64,000 nt of DNA, from positions 1-64,000 of the forward strand of contig ONHF01000014.1 of NCBI GenBank assembly GCA_900317555.1, in the 5' to 3' direction. Made by a program: the position numbers and the translations under genes. Below the pieces are notes generated by a model, which saw only the letters and a list, made by a program, of their open reading frames with translations, searched no databases and was not told the DNA's origin. Positions within the stretch are counted from its first letter, which is position 1. Each line of letters opens with the position of its first letter. Shown piece after piece: positions 24,988 to 32,653 of the stretch. This stretch comes from an uncultured Lachnospiraceae bacterium. Lineage in GTDB: Bacteria; Bacillota; Clostridia; Lachnospirales; Lachnospiraceae.

Positions 24988-26076
24988 TTAGTAAATTTCA
25001 ACTTCCGATACGCTGGTAAGGTTTGCTTTGTCCGTTCCTTCGTATACGGAATCGATAATGATCCAGAAGCGTCCGACCTTACGGTTCACGCGAATGTACT
25101 GCGGACCTTCCTCGTCCTTTAGTGTGAGCATTTTTTCGTGCTGCGAATCATCGAGCTTGAGCGTGATTTCCTTCAGCCGGTTATCTTTTTTGAACGAAGC
25201 GCTGTCTTTCTGGTTTCCATTATAAATGACAATATAGTGTACTTCCTGCGTGTCTTCGGGATTGAAGTACAGTTTTCTGCCTATGCCGGCATCCTTTTCT
25301 CCTTCGGTCCAGGCAGTCTTCGGATCTTTGTCCATGAGCGCACGGTCGAGCCCTTCCGTCAGGTTCGTGCTGGCGTTATAGTCTTCGATGCCGACTTCCG
25401 GATATGTGCCGAAGCCCTCGATCTGCTCCTTCGGAAGCACCGCGATTCTTTCGTGGTGCGTGATCTTCGCAACATAGCCGACACCGGTCAGATAGGAGCC
25501 GGCGGTGAGGAGGATGAGCAGGGCGATAACTGTCTTAACGGCGCGCGAGATACCGCGGCGGATACTGCCGGCGTGCAGTTTTTTGTCCCATAGCGCGTTC
25601 ATCGGACGGACCAGCTCTTCCTCGGTGTCCCGCAGCCACGCGGCAAACGAAGCGCGTGTACTTTCTGTCAGCTCTGCCGCGTTCTTCCGGTAAAGGTCCG
25701 CCTCTTCCTTCCATTTCTCCGAAAGTCCCAGTGTCTGAACGAACAGCAGCGCCTTCTGATCCCGGAAAACGCCTTTGATCGTCGAAATATATGAAAGCAT
25801 TCTGTACAAAACAGCGTACCAGTCCAGCCGGCACATTGCTTTCTTCACCGGAGAGAGCTTTCCGAACTTTTTGTCAATGTCCTTTTTAAAGTACGTCTCG
25901 ATGCTGTCCGCGTTGGAGGGATTCCGTTCTATATTCTGCTGTTCCATGGCGATCCCGGTTACAAACTTGAAATCGACCGAATCGAGAACCGCCTCCCGCT
26001 GGGCGGCGGCTATATCCTTCGGAACCGCTTCTTCTGCCGTGGAGCACCACATCTGCGCAATAAAATCTTCAATCAT
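24988..26076 (-). CDS. Membrane protein with NADase-type glycan-binding (discoidin-like) domain
   Basis: A 362-aa protein. Residues 1-190 form a helical cytosolic part without a recognised domain, about 194-216 a membrane helix (VKTVIALLILLTAGSYL), and about 235-362 an extracellular beta-sandwich matching the NADase-type glycan-binding domain (LMDKDPKTAWTEGEKD, GIGRKLYF, YIVIYNGNQKD, IIIDSVYEGT, SVSEVEIY). It probably binds carbohydrate at the surface. ATG 26076 overlaps the last 8 bp of sdaAA, suggesting coupled translation with an apparently unrelated enzyme. Confidence 0.75.
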   Translation of the reverse strand: MIEDFIAQMWCSTAEEAVPKDIAAAQREAVLDSVDFKFVTGIAMEQQNIERNPSNADSIETYFKKDIDKKFGKLSPVKKAMCRLDWYAVLYRMLSYISTIKGVFRDQKALLFVQTLGLSEKWKEEADLYRKNAAELTESTRASFAAWLRDTEEELVRPMNALWDKKLHAGSIRRGISRAVKTVIALLILLTAGSYLTGVGYVAKITHHERIAVLPKEQIEGFGTYPEVGIEDYNASTNLTEGLDRALMDKDPKTAWTEGEKDAGIGRKLYFNPEDTQEVHYIVIYNGNQKDSASFKKDNRLKEITLKLDDSQHEKMLTLKDEEGPQYIRVNRKVGRFWIIIDSVYEGTDKANLTSVSEVEIY

Positions 26077-26959
26077 CTTTGTTCTTCCCGAATACCTGCT
26101 GCCGCAGGAATTTTCCTGTCTTTGTCGCGGCAAGACCGCCCGCGGCGGTTTCCTTCAAAGAGGCTGCCATCTGATCACCGACTTCCTTCATAGCGCCGAT
26201 GCACTCGTCTGCCGGGATTTTCAGTTCAATACCGGCAAGCGCCATGTCCGCCGCCGAAAAGGCCGTCACGACACCCGCGGCGTTTCTTTTAATGCAGGGG
26301 ATTTCGACAAGGCCCGCGACCGGATCACAGACAAGTCCCATCTGATTGACAATCGCGATGCCAAGCGCGTCCGCGCACATTTTCGGCGTACCGCCCTGCA
26401 GTTCAACCAGTGCCGCCGCTGCCATGCCGGCCGCGCTTCCGCATTCCGCCTGACAGCCGCCCTGCGCTCCGGCGATCGAGGCTTTATTTGCAATGACCAT
26501 GCCGAACGCGCCCGCCGTAAAAACAGACAGCACCACATCCCTCCGGCTGCAGCCTTTTTCCTTGTACATCGGAATCAGGCACCCCGGCAGAATGCCGCAG
26601 CTTCCTGCCGTCGGCGTCGCGACGATTCTGCCCATGGCCGCATTGCAGTCCGAGACGGCAAGCGCAGTCGCGACCGCGCGGCTCATAAAAGTGCCCATCA
26701 GGGAATTTCCCTTGTCCGCGTACCGCATCATGGCACTGCCTTCTCCGCCCGTAAGGCCCGACGTCGAACGCCGGCCCGGCTCCTGTCCCCAGGCGGCGGA
26801 TTCAAGCATCACATCGAAGCTCTTCTCCATCCGCGCGAAAACCTCTTCCGCGGGAAGGCCGGTTTCCTTTGCCTGATCTTCCAGACATATTTCGCTGATT
26901 CTGCGCCCGCTTTCATCCGCAAGCCGCACCAGCTCTTCAATTGATTCGTAACTGATCAT
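26069..26959 (-). CDS. sdaAA: L-serine ammonia-lyase, alpha subunit
   Basis: The iron-sulfur subunit of two-part L-serine dehydratase, converting serine to pyruvate and ammonia. The 296-aa product has SGLTGGEGSAMMRY, TPTAGSCGILPGCL and GAQGGCQAECG, which supply the [4Fe-4S] cysteines, and GLVCDPVAGLVEIPC. The ribosome binding site is weak. The beta gene is 57 bp upstream, the usual order in Clostridia. Confidence 0.95.
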   Translation of the reverse strand: MISYESIEELVRLADESGRRISEICLEDQAKETGLPAEEVFARMEKSFDVMLESAAWGQEPGRRSTSGLTGGEGSAMMRYADKGNSLMGTFMSRAVATALAVSDCNAAMGRIVATPTAGSCGILPGCLIPMYKEKGCSRRDVVLSVFTAGAFGMVIANKASIAGAQGGCQAECGSAAGMAAAALVELQGGTPKMCADALGIAIVNQMGLVCDPVAGLVEIPCIKRNAAGVVTAFSAADMALAGIELKIPADECIGAMKEVGDQMAASLKETAAGGLAATKTGKFLRQQVFGKNKDD

Positions 26960-27016
26960 AGTTGATTTTCAGGAACTCCGCACATTTTTGCTGCTGCTCT
27001 AAAGCCTGCAATCCGC

Positions 27017-27685
27017 CTAGACTGCGCGGATCAAAAGCGCGTTGTCAATGTTGTCCATCTTCTTCAGGTCTTCAATCAGCTGCTCCGGCGGAAGCTGATC
27101 GATCTCGATCGTCATCAGGGCGGTTCCGCCGCGCTCTTTCCTGCTCAGATGGAAATTTCCGATATTCAGGTCGCCGTAGCGCCAGTACATCAGGTTCGTA
27201 ACGTTCGCGATAACGCCGGGCGTATCCTTATGCAGAACGAGCAGTGTGTTGCTCTCGCCCGTAAAGCTGACATTCATCCCGTCGATTCTGTCGACGCGGA
27301 TGTTGCCGCCGCCGATGCTGGCTCCCTCGACGACACCTGTTTTGCCGTCCTCGCAGACGTAGGTTATGCGTGCCGTATTCGGATGCGCACCCGGAATGTC
27401 TTCCGGGATAAAGGAATACCGGATTCCCCGCTTGTCAGCAATCTCCATCGCGTCACGGATCTGTGTGTCCCAGCTGTGATATCCCATGATACCGGCCAGA
27501 ATCGCGCGGTCTGTGCCATGCCCGCGGTAAGTCCTTGCGAAGGAACCCGACAGCTGAATCTTTACCTCGCGGACAATGCCCCCGTCGATGATCTTGTTGA
27601 CAACCCTGCCGAGCCGGCAGGCGCCCGCGGTATGTGAACTCGACGGACCGATCATGACAGGTCCTATAATGTTAAAAACATTCAT
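27017..27685 (-). CDS. sdaAB: L-serine ammonia-lyase, beta subunit
   Basis: A 222-aa partner of SdaAA. The N-terminal domain contains MIGPSSSHTAGACRLG and SGSFARTYRGHGTD; the C-terminal ACT domain (about 150-222; LLVLHKDTPGVIANVTNL) is thought to sense serine. Together they let the cell ferment serine. Starts 3 bp after the preceding small gene, so they share a transcript. Confidence 0.95.
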   Translation of the reverse strand: MNVFNIIGPVMIGPSSSHTAGACRLGRVVNKIIDGGIVREVKIQLSGSFARTYRGHGTDRAILAGIMGYHSWDTQIRDAMEIADKRGIRYSFIPEDIPGAHPNTARITYVCEDGKTGVVEGASIGGGNIRVDRIDGMNVSFTGESNTLLVLHKDTPGVIANVTNLMYWRYGDLNIGNFHLSRKERGGTALMTIEIDQLPPEQLIEDLKKMDNIDNALLIRAV

Positions 27686-27688
27686 AGT

Positions 27689-28183
27689 TTACACCTGCTC
27701 ATGGTGTTTCTTCGGAATCGGCGGAAGCGATTTGATCGTCGGATGACCGTAAGGTCCCTGACGTCCGTTCAGTGCCGGATAGGTCTGCACCGGCAGATGC
27801 TCCAGATGTCTTTCATTTGCCGCGAAACGCGTCTTCCTGACAATGTCAATGACACGGCAGACACAGTCATCCGCGAACGGCTTTTCGACCTCGAGATACT
27901 CTGTTTCCGTGAACTCTCCCTGTACCATACCGGTGACATGGTGCGCTTTCAGATGCAGTTCAAATTTCAGTACATCTTTTTCCAGCTCTCCCTGTGTTTC
28001 CTCTACCGTGACGCGCAGCTGCTCCGGCCAGGTGTAATCATACAGTTGAATGCACGATTCGGAAGAAGACGTATTTTCGTCTTCCGCGCACTTCCTGCGG
28101 CGGACGATCGCCGCGTGAGAAGCGCCGTTTTCTGCCGTGTCTGTCACAAGTTCAAAAGCAAACAGATCATTCTGATAAATCAT
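27689..28183 (-). CDS. Conserved-looking hypothetical protein
   Basis: A 164-aa soluble, acidic protein that I cannot name. It has a beta-rich N-terminal half (FAFELVTDTAENGASHAAI, RVTVEETQGEL), a central HLKAHHVTGMVQGEF and a C-terminus rich in Pro/His (KSLPPIPKKHHEQV). No signal, membrane helix or metal motif. It is directly upstream of sdaAB (3-bp gap) and so likely cotranscribed with serine dehydratase. Codon use and frame quality look like a real gene. Confidence 0.7.
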   Translation of the reverse strand: MIYQNDLFAFELVTDTAENGASHAAIVRRRKCAEDENTSSSESCIQLYDYTWPEQLRVTVEETQGELEKDVLKFELHLKAHHVTGMVQGEFTETEYLEVEKPFADDCVCRVIDIVRKTRFAANERHLEHLPVQTYPALNGRQGPYGHPTIKSLPPIPKKHHEQV

Positions 28184-28310
28184 TCTTTACTACCTCACAA
28201 TTTTTCTGTGCGCAGCCGGTGCGGCGCGCATGTTTTGTCTTCACTCGGCAGCCCTGCGTGTGCCGGGCGGAGACTGATCACGCAGCAATACTGTGTATGT
28301 TGCGCAGAGA

Positions 28311-28937
28311 CTAATTCAATCTGTCCACGACTGCGGGTATCTCCCGGAGACTCGTTAACAGCGCGTCGATCGAGCTGTACAGTTTTTCGTCCGGCTGCAG
28401 CTGATCGGGGATCATAATTGTGTACATGCCTGCCGCGCGTCCCGCGCGGACACCGCCGAAGCTGTCCTCGACAACCATACACTCCTTCGCCGGAATCCCG
28501 AGTTTTTCCGCGGCGAGCAGAAAAATGTCCGGAAAAGGTTTGCCGCGTCTGCACTCGGAACCGCTCGCAATCGCGTCGAAATACGGAAGGATACCTGTTC
28601 TTTTCAGATTGTTTCTGCCGGCTTCCGGAGAATTTGCCGTGGCGAGCGCGATTTTAAAGCCCCGCGCCTTCATTGCCTGCAGCGTTTCGTCCACATAAGG
28701 CTTCTTCGGAATGCCGTCCTTTGTCAGGACTTCCAGATACTCGTTCCGCAGCTGTCTCGTCCTTTTGGGGTCCAGCCCGAGTGAAGCGACGGTGCGGTCG
28801 TTTTCCGCGGTCGTTCTTCCGATCATGCCGTAGTAAACATCTTCGGGAACACCGGCGTGCATCCAGCATTGCTTATACAGCCGTTCCGTATCAAAAAGTG
28901 TCCCGTCCATATCGAACAGGATCCCCTTATACTTCAT
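28311..28937 (-). CDS. HAD family hydrolase (beta-phosphoglucomutase-like)
   Basis: A 208-aa HAD subfamily IA phosphatase. Motif I is FDMDGTLFDTE (nucleophile and acid/base Asp), motif II ALATANS, motif III Lys in CRRGKPFPDIF and motif IV VVEDSFGGVRAG. The four-helix cap (about 15-80) fits sugar-phosphate phosphatases or mutases. A 127-bp gap with a possible TGCGCAAC/GTTGCGCA hairpin separates it from the next gene. Substrate unknown. Confidence 0.92.
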   Translation of the reverse strand: MKYKGILFDMDGTLFDTERLYKQCWMHAGVPEDVYYGMIGRTTAENDRTVASLGLDPKRTRQLRNEYLEVLTKDGIPKKPYVDETLQAMKARGFKIALATANSPEAGRNNLKRTGILPYFDAIASGSECRRGKPFPDIFLLAAEKLGIPAKECMVVEDSFGGVRAGRAAGMYTIMIPDQLQPDEKLYSSIDALLTSLREIPAVVDRLN

Positions 28938-29176
28938 CCGTTTCCGTCTCCTCTCCCCTCCCGGGGCGTCGTTTCCAAACCTCTTTCTACCGATTTAAAT
29001 GCAAGCGCCAACTGCTGTCAAGAGTCAGGGTTACGCAAAGCGCCCGATTTTCGCGGAAACATCCGCGCCGTCTGTTTTTAGGAAAAACCCGTCGTTTTTC
29101 CGGCAGTAAAGTGTTATGTTATACAAGTGGGTTTGTGTCCACAAGTGCATTACAATTTTCTCAGGAGGAGAGATAC
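28938..29176. promoter_or_regulatory. Divergent intergenic region with an 8-bp hairpin before the purine permease
   Basis: 239 bp between divergent genes. GGAAAAAC (29081-29088) pairs with GTTTTTCC (29094-29101), and TATACA (29119-29124) is a possible -10 for the permease. ACAAGTG is repeated directly just downstream. The conserved core of a purine riboswitch was looked for and not found. Confidence 0.35.
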
Positions 29177-30544
29177 ATGTTAGAAAAAGTGTTTCATTTA
29201 CGTGAACACGGCACCAACGCCAGAACAGAAATCATCGCAGGTCTTACGACCTTCCTGACCATGGCGTACATTCTTGCCGTCAACCCGAATATTCTCGGGA
29301 CTGTCATGGACCGGAGCGGTGTTTTTGTCGCGACAGCGCTGGCCTCGGCGATTGCAACCTTCATCATGGCTTTTCTTGCCAACTATCCGATTGCTTTGTC
29401 GGCAGGTCTTGGCCTGAACGCCTACTTTGCCTACACTGTATGTCTGGGCGAGCTCGGCGGCGCCGAAAACGCGTTCCGTATCTGCCTGACCGCTGTTTTG
29501 GTGGAAGGCATCATCTTCATTCTGCTTTCCGTCGTAAAAGCACGCGAGCAGATCATCAACGGCATTCCTGCAAACCTCAAGAACGGTATTTCCGCGGGTA
29601 TCGGCCTGTTTGTCGCTTTCATCGGACTGCAAAACGCGAACATCATTGTTTCGAGCGATTCCACAAAGGTGGCGCTCGGCGATTTCAGCACGCCGCAGGT
29701 TGCGCTCGCTCTGATCGGCTTCATCATCATTCTTGTTCTCGTACATTATAATGTTACGGGTTCCGTGCTGATCGGTATCCTGGCGACCTGGGTCCTCGGC
29801 ATGATCGCCGAAAGAGCCGGCTGGTATGTGCCCGATCCGGCAAATGGCATTTACAGTGTTTTCCCGGACTTTTCGCAGGGCTTGCAGCTTGGCGGCATCA
29901 CAAAGACCGCATTCCAGTTTGACTTCGGCTGGGTAGGCTCTCACCTGATCCAGTTCATTGCCATCACTTTTTCATTCCTGTATGTCGATCTGTTCGACAC
30001 GGTCGGAACCGTGGTTGCGGTCGCTGACAAGGCAGGTCTTCTCGACAAGGACGGCAAGCTCCCTCGCGTTGGAAAAGTTCTTCTCTCCGACGCCATCGGT
30101 ACAACGGCCGGCGCGTGCCTTGGAACATCGACGGTTACTTCCTTTGTTGAATCGAGTGCGGGCGTAGCGGCCGGCGGACGCACGGGACTGACTGCAGCTG
30201 TAACGGCGGTGATGTTCCTTCTGTCCATCCTGCTCAGCCCGTTCTTCCTCGCGATTCCGGGCTTTGCAACCGCTCCGGCACTGCTTTATGTCGGCATGCT
30301 GATGATTTCCTCAGCGAAGAAGATCGACTTCAGCGCTGATCTCGCGGACGTTGCGGGCGCGTACATGGCAATGCTGATGATGCCCCTTTCTTATTCCATC
30401 GCGACCGGTATTATGTTCGCGATCCTGATCTGGGTCATTCTGAAAGTATTTGAAGGCAGAGCCAAAGAAGTTTCCCCTGTCATGTGGGTCATCTTTGTTC
30501 TGTTTTGCCTGCGTATTGTGACTCTTGTCACGAATTTCCAGTAA
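29177..30544 (+). CDS. NCS2 family purine permease (guanine/hypoxanthine or adenine type)
   Basis: A 455-aa membrane protein with 12-14 helices of the AzgA/PbuG branch of NCS2. Characteristic are TTFLTMAYILAVNP near the N-terminus, SAGLGLNAYFAY, the IDLFDTVGT-type motif read here as VDLFDTVGT and GTSTVTSFVESSAG. It imports a purine base by proton symport. ATG 29177 follows AGGAGGAG; the very long open frame upstream is an artefact of GC-rich sequence. Followed after 18 bp by an EamA transporter. Confidence 0.93.
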   Translation: MLEKVFHLREHGTNARTEIIAGLTTFLTMAYILAVNPNILGTVMDRSGVFVATALASAIATFIMAFLANYPIALSAGLGLNAYFAYTVCLGELGGAENAFRICLTAVLVEGIIFILLSVVKAREQIINGIPANLKNGISAGIGLFVAFIGLQNANIIVSSDSTKVALGDFSTPQVALALIGFIIILVLVHYNVTGSVLIGILATWVLGMIAERAGWYVPDPANGIYSVFPDFSQGLQLGGITKTAFQFDFGWVGSHLIQFIAITFSFLYVDLFDTVGTVVAVADKAGLLDKDGKLPRVGKVLLSDAIGTTAGACLGTSTVTSFVESSAGVAAGGRTGLTAAVTAVMFLLSILLSPFFLAIPGFATAPALLYVGMLMISSAKKIDFSADLADVAGAYMAMLMMPLSYSIATGIMFAILIWVILKVFEGRAKEVSPVMWVIFVLFCLRIVTLVTNFQ

Positions 30545-30562
30545 AAGAAACGAAAGTGTGCT

Positions 30563-31513
30563 ATGAGAACGAATAAAGAACTGACAGGCGCCATTCTGAC
30601 AACCCTCGGCGGCATTTGCTGGGGGCTTTCCGGATCGATGGGGCAGTATCTTTTTACAAGGCAGGGGATGGATTCCCGCTGGCTGGTCCCGATCCGGCTG
30701 GGGCTCGCCGGCATCATTCTGCTGCTGTACTGCTCGCGGCGCTTCGGACGGAAGGTCCTATCTCCATGGCAAAACAAAACCGAAGCCCGCGATCTTGTCA
30801 TCTACGGGCTTCTGGGCGTGTCCTGCTGTCAGTTTCTGTATTTTCTTACGATTCAGCTCTCAACAGCCGGAGCGGCAACGATTCTGCAGGATCTGTCTCC
30901 GATCATGATCCTGTTTGTCAGCTGCAGACAGGCGAAAAGGGCTCCGGAGCTGCATGAAATTCTGGCAATTGCACTGGCGCTTGCAGGCGTTTTTCTGATT
31001 ACAACCCACGGCACGACCGGAAGCGTGGCCGTGCCGCTCCCGGCTATCGTCACCGGAGTTCTCAGCGCCGTCTGTGTCACAATCTACAACGTGACGCCGC
31101 AGCGGCTGATGCGCAGTTATCCTGTTGTTCTGCTGCAGGGCTGGGCATTTCTGATGGGCGGCGCCGCTTCCTCGTTGATTTTACGGCCGTGGCATTTCGG
31201 ATATGTTCCGAATGCCGTCGGGCTGTTTGGAATTGCTTTCGTCGTGATTGTCGGAAACGTACTCGCGTTCCCTCTCTACATTCAGGGCGTCAAGTATATC
31301 GGGCCTGAAAAAGCCATTCTCTACAGCTTCTCCGAGCCGGTCTCGGCAGCAGTCATAGGGACGCTTTTCCTCGGGTCTCCGTTTACGCTATTTGACGCGG
31401 CGGGCTTTGCACTTGTTTTCTCGATGCTTGCCCTGATATCTCTGGGCAGCCGCAGCAGCGGATGCCGGAATCGGCGCGCTTTTCTGCGCAGGCAGCGCCG
31501 GCAGGCCTCGTAA
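30563..31513 (+). CDS. EamA/DMT family transporter
   Basis: A 316-aa ten-helix transporter with two EamA repeats (about 8-145 and 155-295). Repeat features include GGICWGLSGSMGQYLF and the conserved YSFSEPVSAAVIG near the end. Family members export metabolites or amino acids; substrate unknown. Its ribosome binding site (GAAAGTG) is weak, consistent with being second in a transcript after the purine permease. Confidence 0.9.
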   Translation: MRTNKELTGAILTTLGGICWGLSGSMGQYLFTRQGMDSRWLVPIRLGLAGIILLLYCSRRFGRKVLSPWQNKTEARDLVIYGLLGVSCCQFLYFLTIQLSTAGAATILQDLSPIMILFVSCRQAKRAPELHEILAIALALAGVFLITTHGTTGSVAVPLPAIVTGVLSAVCVTIYNVTPQRLMRSYPVVLLQGWAFLMGGAASSLILRPWHFGYVPNAVGLFGIAFVVIVGNVLAFPLYIQGVKYIGPEKAILYSFSEPVSAAVIGTLFLGSPFTLFDAAGFALVFSMLALISLGSRSSGCRNRRAFLRRQRRQAS

Positions 31514-31517
31514 GCCG

Positions 31518-31549
31518 GGCAGGCCGCTAACCGGCCTGCCTCTTATTTG
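31518..31549 (+). terminator. Terminator after the EamA gene
   Basis: Perfect 9-bp stem GGCAGGCCG / CGGCCTGCC (31518-31526, 31532-31540) with a 5-nt loop, then TCTTATTTG. It lies between convergent genes and may act on both strands, although the T tract is interrupted. Confidence 0.65.
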
Positions 31550-31782
31550 TCCTTGTTCTCTTCTTCAAGCTCGTCCAGGATCTTCTGCATGCCGTCCATA
31601 AGCTCCTTCGTGTCCACCTTGCTGAACTCGAAGATCGCCTTCTCAAATCTTCCGATCAGCTCTTCATCGCCGTTTTTTTTCAGTTCGGCGGCCTGCGCGG
31701 CCATTTCCTGCATATGTTCGAGCGTAATCTTTCTGCTGTCCTTATTCTCTGCGTTCTTTGTGTTGTTTTTCTTTTCTTCCAT
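31543..31782 (-). CDS. Small acidic/basic helical hypothetical protein
   Basis: A 79-aa soluble protein, highly charged and predicted almost entirely helical (ITLEHMQEMAAQAAELKK, LMDGMQKILDELEEENKD). I do not recognise a family. ATG 31782 has GGAG 8 nt upstream, better than the upstream in-frame ATG at 31842, which lies within the traX promoter. It stands alone between a terminator and divergent traX. Confidence 0.65.
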   Translation of the reverse strand: MEEKKNNTKNAENKDSRKITLEHMQEMAAQAAELKKNGDEELIGRFEKAIFEFSKVDTKELMDGMQKILDELEEENKDK

Positions 31783-31837
31783 AACATTATCTCCGTTTTC
31801 AAAAATACTGTTCCGGACTCTGCCGTACAATTTATGG

Positions 31838-31843
31838 TACAAT
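31838..31843 (+). promoter_or_regulatory. -10 box of the traX-like gene, possibly leaderless
   Basis: TACAAT ends 7 nt before ATG 31851 and no ribosome binding site is present, the same geometry as at mutS2. No convincing -35 was found. Confidence 0.4.
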
Positions 31844-31850
31844 AATTTTC

Positions 31851-32600
31851 ATGAAAACAGAACTCACAAACACCTCCCCTTTGTCCCATCCGTTCCTGAA
31901 CCGGGACGTGATCAAATACATCGCGATTGTCACCATGACACTCAATCACATCGCGAACGCTCTTCTTCCCGAAGGCACCTTCTTGTACACACTTTTCACC
32001 GATATCGGCTACTTCACCGCGATCACGATGTGCTTCTTTCTGGTGGAAGGCTTTCATCATACCCGCTCGCGCAGAAAATACGCCCTGCGTCTTGCGCTTT
32101 TCGCGATGATTTCACAGCCGGCCTTTTCGCTTGCGTTCAAAACGAAAAGCCTGAATATGATTTTCACGCTGCTGATCTGCTATGCCATTCTTTACGCTCT
32201 GAAAGCCGTACAGAATCCTGTACTTCGCTTTCTCGCGGCTGCTGCGCTATGTGGCATAACACTGTTCAGTGACTGGCCGCTGATGGCCGCATTTTTCACA
32301 TACTTTCTGTCAGAGGCTTATGAGGGCAGAACCAGTTTCACGAAAGCATATGCATCGTGCATTTTTCTGTTCTTCTTTCTGGAGTTCGCAGGTCAGGCAG
32401 ATGGCTCCCCCGTTTTCAAAGCGCTTGCTCTGACTGCCGCAGCCTCCCTTCCGCTGCTGATTTCCGCGCTGACGATCCGGTTCCTCTATACCGGTCACCC
32501 GGCAAAACATGCCCGCGTCTTTCACAAATGGTTCTTTTATATCTACTATCCCGCGCATCTTCTGGTCATTGCGCTGCTGCGGATGTACTTTCATCTGTGA
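31851..32600 (+). CDS. TraX family membrane protein
   Basis: A 249-aa protein with about eight membrane helices. The TraX signature is present: IKYIAIVTMTLNHIAN in the first helix, FFLVEGFHHTRSRRKYALRLALFA, and the closing FYIYYPAHLLVIALLRMY. TraX of F plasmid acetylates pilin; chromosomal Firmicute homologues have unknown substrates and may be acyltransferases. Nothing conjugative is nearby. The start codon lacks an SD sequence. Confidence 0.88.
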   Translation: MKTELTNTSPLSHPFLNRDVIKYIAIVTMTLNHIANALLPEGTFLYTLFTDIGYFTAITMCFFLVEGFHHTRSRRKYALRLALFAMISQPAFSLAFKTKSLNMIFTLLICYAILYALKAVQNPVLRFLAAAALCGITLFSDWPLMAAFFTYFLSEAYEGRTSFTKAYASCIFLFFFLEFAGQADGSPVFKALALTAAASLPLLISALTIRFLYTGHPAKHARVFHKWFFYIYYPAHLLVIALLRMYFHL

Positions 32601-32653
32601 AGTGCGCCGCCCGCAGTCTGTGAAGTATGCCTTGCGCCGGGCTGGCTGGCGCG

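Noticed and set aside
28673-29176. N-terminal extension of the purine permease frame by 168 codons
   Set aside because: Runs antisense over the HAD gene and through the promoter region; the AGGAGGAG before ATG 29177 and homology fix the start.
28938-29176. Purine riboswitch upstream of the NCS2 permease
   Set aside because: The conserved junction segments and paired loops of the purine aptamer could not be found; only an unrelated 8-bp hairpin is present.
31851-32600. TraX as a sign of an integrated conjugative element
   Set aside because: No relaxase, T4SS or integrase gene is nearby, and TraX-family proteins are common on Firmicute chromosomes.
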